From NCBI GenBank assembly GCA_022661535.1, contig JAKULF010000004.1, forward strand, positions 1,612,001 to 1,676,000: a stretch of DNA of 64,000 nucleotides, given 5' to 3'. This document shows, piece after piece, positions 60,411 to 64,000 of this stretch. Every line of letters begins with the position of its first letter. Position 1 is the stretch's first letter. Made by a program: the position numbers and the translations under genes. Origin of the DNA: Eutypa lata. Taxonomy: Eukaryota > Ascomycota > Sordariomycetes > Xylariales > Diatrypaceae. The notes below the pieces were generated by a model, which was not told the origin of the DNA, did no database searches, and worked only from the letters and a program-made list of their open reading frames with translations.

Positions 60411-61657
60411 TTAGTCGAGACCATTTGGCATCTTCCGTCCCTCCAGCTTATCAGGGAAACCGAAGTTGATACCGAAAGGAGGGTAGACGAATCTTTGCAC
60501 CTTGCCCTCCTTCTCTAGACCCTCCGAGTAGTCGTTCAGGATCTTCAAGTCTCCATCATCCAGGTCTACGATCTTCAAGTTTGACTTAATGCGCTCCTCG
60601 TTGACCGACTTAGCCAGCACCGTGGAACCTTTCGCAACTAGTGAATGTAACTATTGTTAGCCATACTATGCTTTGGATTATCTGTAGTCTAACGCGCATA
60701 ACATAGGGTGAATGAAAGATGGGGCCCTAGACTTACCGTGATAACTCAATAGGATAGTACCGGGACTCACACCCTTACTCTCGGCAACCTTAACAACGGG
60801 CTCGGCCTTGAACAGCGGACTACCAGTGCTGCCAAGGGGACTGTAAGCAACGATATGAATACCCTTCTCGTTGCAGAAGTCCACAACCTCCTGCTGGCGC
60901 AGGGCCGGCGAGTTCTCGATCTGGTTGACAGCGGGGACGACCGCGGCCTTAGCGAGCAGCTTCTGGAGGTAGGGGACGCTGTAGTTGCAGACACCGATGC
61001 TCTTCGCCTTGCCGGTGGGGAGCAGCTTCTCCATGTCCTTCCAGGTGGCGACGTGGTCGTGGTCCCAGAGGATGTCGCGCTCGCCGTTGGGCAGCTTGGG
61101 GAACCGGTCGTCGGTGCCGTTCGGGTTCATGCCCACGGCCCAGTGGACCAGGAACTGGTCGACGTAGTCCAGGCCCAGCGCCTTCAGCGACTTGTCCAGC
61201 CCCAGCTCCACCCGCGAGCTGTACGTGTTCCACAGCTTCGTCACCACGAAGAGGTCCTCCCGCTTCGCGTACCCCGCGTCGAACGCCGCCTTCAGCCCCT
61301 GCCCGACCTCCTCTTCGTTGGCGTAGCAGTACGCCGCGTCGATCATCTTGTAGCCGTTCTTGATCGCTGCCGTCACGGCCGCCGCCACCTCGCCCGGGCC
61401 GGATTGCCATGTTCCTGTGCAGCGGCGAAGACAACGACTTGGTTAGCAAATGCTCCCTGCTGCAAAGTCTCGCCGCCTTGAGCGTAAGTGGAAATTGCAC
61501 GTATAGCGCGCTTTCCATCACGGGGGCACGTCCTACGGAGAGGGGAGACGTAGTGGGGTAAATTCGGAGAGAGGTGAGGGGCGGAATTCGGCTACATACC
61601 CAAACCGACGGCGGGCATCTCCAGGCCGTTGTTGAGCTTGAACGTCTTGGGAGCCAT
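60411..61657 (-). CDS. Aldo-keto reductase, GLD1/GCY1-like
   Basis: Exons 61657-61600, 61414-60737 and 60637-60411 give 320 residues. The (beta/alpha)8 AKR signature is MIDAAYCYANEEEVG with catalytic Asp and Tyr. The catalytic Lys is in VVTKLWNTY and the His in FLVHWAVGMNPNG. The NADPH-binding end is AKGSTVLAKSVNEERI. The insert HWAVGMNPNGTDDRFPKLPNG is characteristic of the glycerol dehydrogenase / L-glyceraldehyde reductase group (GLD1, LarA), which reduces L-glyceraldehyde from D-galacturonate to glycerol with NADPH. Substrate assignment is by family pattern only. Introns are 185 and 99 nt, with standard donors (GTATGT, GTAAGT). Confidence 0.93.
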
Positions 61658-63139
61658 TTTGAGCGATATATTCGAGAGACGACGAGTAGAGCTAATTCTT
61701 CCGATGGTCGAGTAAGGAAAGGGGGTTCGTGAGAGGGTGGGAATGCGTGAAACAGAGCAGAAAACGTCAACCAAGATGCGATGCGACAACAGCAGTGGCG
61801 GCGGCGCGACACTATTTATGTATGGCATCGAAACCAAGGACCGGCGCAATTAAGCAATGAGGGGAGGAGGGGCTCTTTCCTCCTTAGTATTATACTAGCT
61901 ACACTACTACTTACCTGCCTCACTAATGACCTACGTACTTAGTAGCCCCTTAGGTAGTATAAGGTGGGCAACCCCTGGTGGGTCAGGAGCATATAGGCGC
62001 TCTTTGTCTGGGGATCATCCCCCCCGCGTACATTAGGTACGGAAATGTTTACGCGAATGATCTGGTTGATGTTGCTTTTCCGGATAAATTACAAGGATGC
62101 CGTACATACATTTCTACGTACCTACGTGTAAGTAGTCTGCCACATACCTCCCTATCTAGCCCGTCTTGCATGCGCCGACATATGTAATTGCTGGAGGGGC
62201 AGAACCGCGCTTCCGCGACGGAGGAAGATCCCAGATAAGTGTCACCGGGACTCGGCCCCTGGATAGCTTTAGTGGTTGTCTATGGCCGTTGGCGGAGACA
62301 TTTTAGGTACGCTATATCAGTACGTACGTAGGAACTTGCATTACACGTTCAGTTACAGCCAGTAGTAGACATTTTGTAGGTCACATATCTTGCTGGCTAA
62401 CATATACCTACATAGGCTCCTTGCAAATCAAAGGGCGACCCTAAGCAAGCTAAATTTATAGCCTATCTGGGCAGATACTCGAATACAAAAGAATATAGAC
62501 ATTTAGAGTAGAAGCGGCGAAGCCGCTCGCCTAAATGAAAAGCCGAATGGGTTATCGATCGAGGGGCAGAGTGACATTACCTCATAGCGGGATAATACCC
62601 TGGAGTTAGGTGGGGGGACACCTCTCCTCCAAGGTTCTACTCTCATATGGGGCGGGAAAGAGCTCGGCCGGAACTTGCCCGAAGGTCTTATAACGGCTGC
62701 GGGCTTGGCGTGGATAAATAGCCCCGAGATCGATGCAGTAGGCCGGAATCACATCATTTTCAAGTGAAACTCTCAACACATGTGCCTAGATAAAGGATGC
62801 TGAGGGGACACGAATAAGGGTAGTAGTATCGATATCTATAGGACCTGCGGACTGGAAGAAGAAGAATACTGTGGGTGACCATCAAATTGTAAGAGCATAT
62901 TAGGTGTTCTAACTATGTAGGTAAGTATTTCAACGCTGACGATGCCCAGCTATGCGCCAGGAATGTATTATGATAGTAAATCTGTCTAAGTAGTAAAAGG
63001 GCTACAGAGTTAGTCCATCGGATGGGACCTGTCAAGGGTTGCCAAGTATTGTACATGCAAAAGAAGAACATCGAGAGTACAGGAGTCGACGAGACCGTAT
63101 ATGTATTGGCGCAGTATATCAGTTTTCCGTTCGCTTTTT
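61658..63139. other. Intergenic, 1.5 kb, rich in TAGGTA/ACCTACGTA words
   Basis: No gene. 61890-62420 contains many TACGTA, ACCTAC and TAGGTA words, a frequent feature of intergenic DNA in some ascomycetes. A small GCGGCGAAGCCGC hairpin lies at ~62514-62526. Confidence 0.5.
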
Positions 63140-64000
63140 CTATCCGGCTATGAGGACCCAGAGACTGTTTCCGGAGATTAGAAAGAGTTCTACTTACGGG
63201 GAGGGGCATTGCGAATGGCATTAGCAGGAATACACTTACAGGAAAAAGATCATCAGAACACCGAACATCTACATTGTTACAGGTTAGTCGGGAATTCGTG
63301 GAACATTATAGCTTCCAGCAGCATTGGGAATTCACGTAAAGGGGATCTTGTGCGCAAGAAATTGGGAGACCCAATATACGATTGCGATTTCTTAAGCCAC
63401 TAGAAAAGGGGTAAAAGGGGTGAGATGCTCACCTTTGCAATCAGCCACCGGTTACTGCTCACTCTCGACCAGTATTTGAGCAGTTCTCTTTGCGCACCGC
63501 CGACGTTGTCCACGACATCTTCCGTGTTGGCATCGATGCGTTGGATCATCCTGTAAATCATTTGTTAGCCTCCATTTCCGAAAAACACCAAGGCCATCCA
63601 TTTTGACGACGAGACGCAACCAAATATCCCGATTGTGGTCCCGAAGTAGAGGGTTCCAGGAAAGACCGGAGGCCACTTACTCGCTCTGTTCCGACACCAT
63701 CTGAGCAAGCTGTCCAAAAATGCTTCCCAGTTCCCCTATCGTCCTCTCAATCGCCTCAATCGCCTCTCCACGCTGCTGGATATACGTGTTTTGCGGTTGC
63801 GCCTCCTCCATCATTAACACCTGCTGGTCGCCAACAGGGTTCAGCGATAGCAAGTCGGCGGCGGGCGATGGCGTTCCCCTGTTCGGCGTTCCGTATAGCG
63901 GCGAGGCCGACTGCTGTATTGGGGGCTGAGCGTGCTGCGAGACGGATGAAATGAATTCCTCGGTTCGTGATCTCGACTGTTGGATGTTCTTTGTTCGGAC
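63140..64000 (-). CDS. SED5: Golgi t-SNARE syntaxin 5, partial at right edge
   Basis: Exons visible are 64000-63681 (5' part lies beyond the edge), 63550-63433, 63268-63240 (29 nt) and 63164-63140 (25 nt including stop). They join in phase. The start of the visible part, RTKNIQQSRSRTEEF, is the Sed5 linker. Then come QNTYIQQRGEAIEAIERTIG and the Qa-SNARE core (FGQLAQMVSEQSEMIQRIDA, NTEDVVDNVGGAQRELLKYW) with the zero-layer Gln. The TM anchor is encoded by the two tiny last exons (MFGVLMIFF then LLWVLIAG). Sed5 drives ER-to-Golgi and intra-Golgi fusion; the gene is essential in yeast. Introns are 130, 164 and 75 nt. Confidence 0.95.

Noticed and set aside
60855..61481. 208-codon plus frame opposite the aldo-keto reductase
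   Set aside because: Antisense shadow, Val/Leu/Arg repeats typical of GC-rich complements.

Overview
The window is nuclear DNA of a filamentous ascomycete, most likely a pezizomycete mould (perhaps Sordariomycetes). The evidence is intron style (44-170 nt, GTAAGT/GTATGT donors, CTAAC-type branch sites, YAG acceptors), fungal families (NACHT and HET proteins, an Ayg1-like melanin hydrolase, LysM-chitinase-associated secreted proteins), monocistronic genes on both strands, and one long A+T block with the signature of repeat-induced point mutation (RIP). No tRNA, rRNA, CRISPR array, operon or prokaryotic element was seen. Exon joins were worked out by hand from splice signals and reading-frame continuity; no transcript data or homology search was available.

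Layout, left part (1-25 kb). This looks accessory: genes are separated by long sparse stretches. It holds a Pro-rich protein with four Cys-pair modules (cut by the left edge), a decayed N-terminus of a STAND/NLR-like gene, a multi-exon secreted/membrane protein of the kind linked to fungal killer-toxin-like chitinases, a small Cys-rich protein, a NUDT15-like Nudix hydrolase containing a 5-nt exon, a FAD-dependent (DAO) oxidase convergent with a twelve-exon MFS sugar transporter containing a 10-nt exon, a KduD-like short-chain dehydrogenase, an Ayg1-like hydrolase, a small secreted protein and GNA1 of UDP-GlcNAc synthesis.

Middle (25-39 kb). A perfect-looking hairpin sits in the spacer before an intronless 1267-residue diacylglycerol-lipase-like gene. 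It is followed by a small conserved single-TM protein, a GH43 glycosidase and a cytochrome P450.

AT island and its right shoulder (39.1-50.6 kb). About 8.9 kb is almost pure A+T and has no open frame. Two 217-bp direct repeats 6.99 kb apart, a CCHC-spaced zinc knuckle, a reverse-transcriptase box and an RNase H motif, all in one frame, identify a dead Ty1/copia element. Just to its right a P450 and a HET-type gene keep their frame but carry only nonsense changes reachable by C:G to T:A. This points to RIP leaking into single-copy neighbours.

Right part (51.9-64 kb). This is more core-like: a polytopic membrane protein with one apparent frameshift, a zinc sorbitol-dehydrogenase-like enzyme, an intact 1123-residue NACHT protein, a GLD1-like aldo-keto reductase and, at the right edge, the Golgi t-SNARE Sed5. 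The sugar transporter, KduD-like SDR, GH43, polyol dehydrogenase and aldo-keto reductase together suggest plant-sugar use, but nothing shows that they form one cluster.
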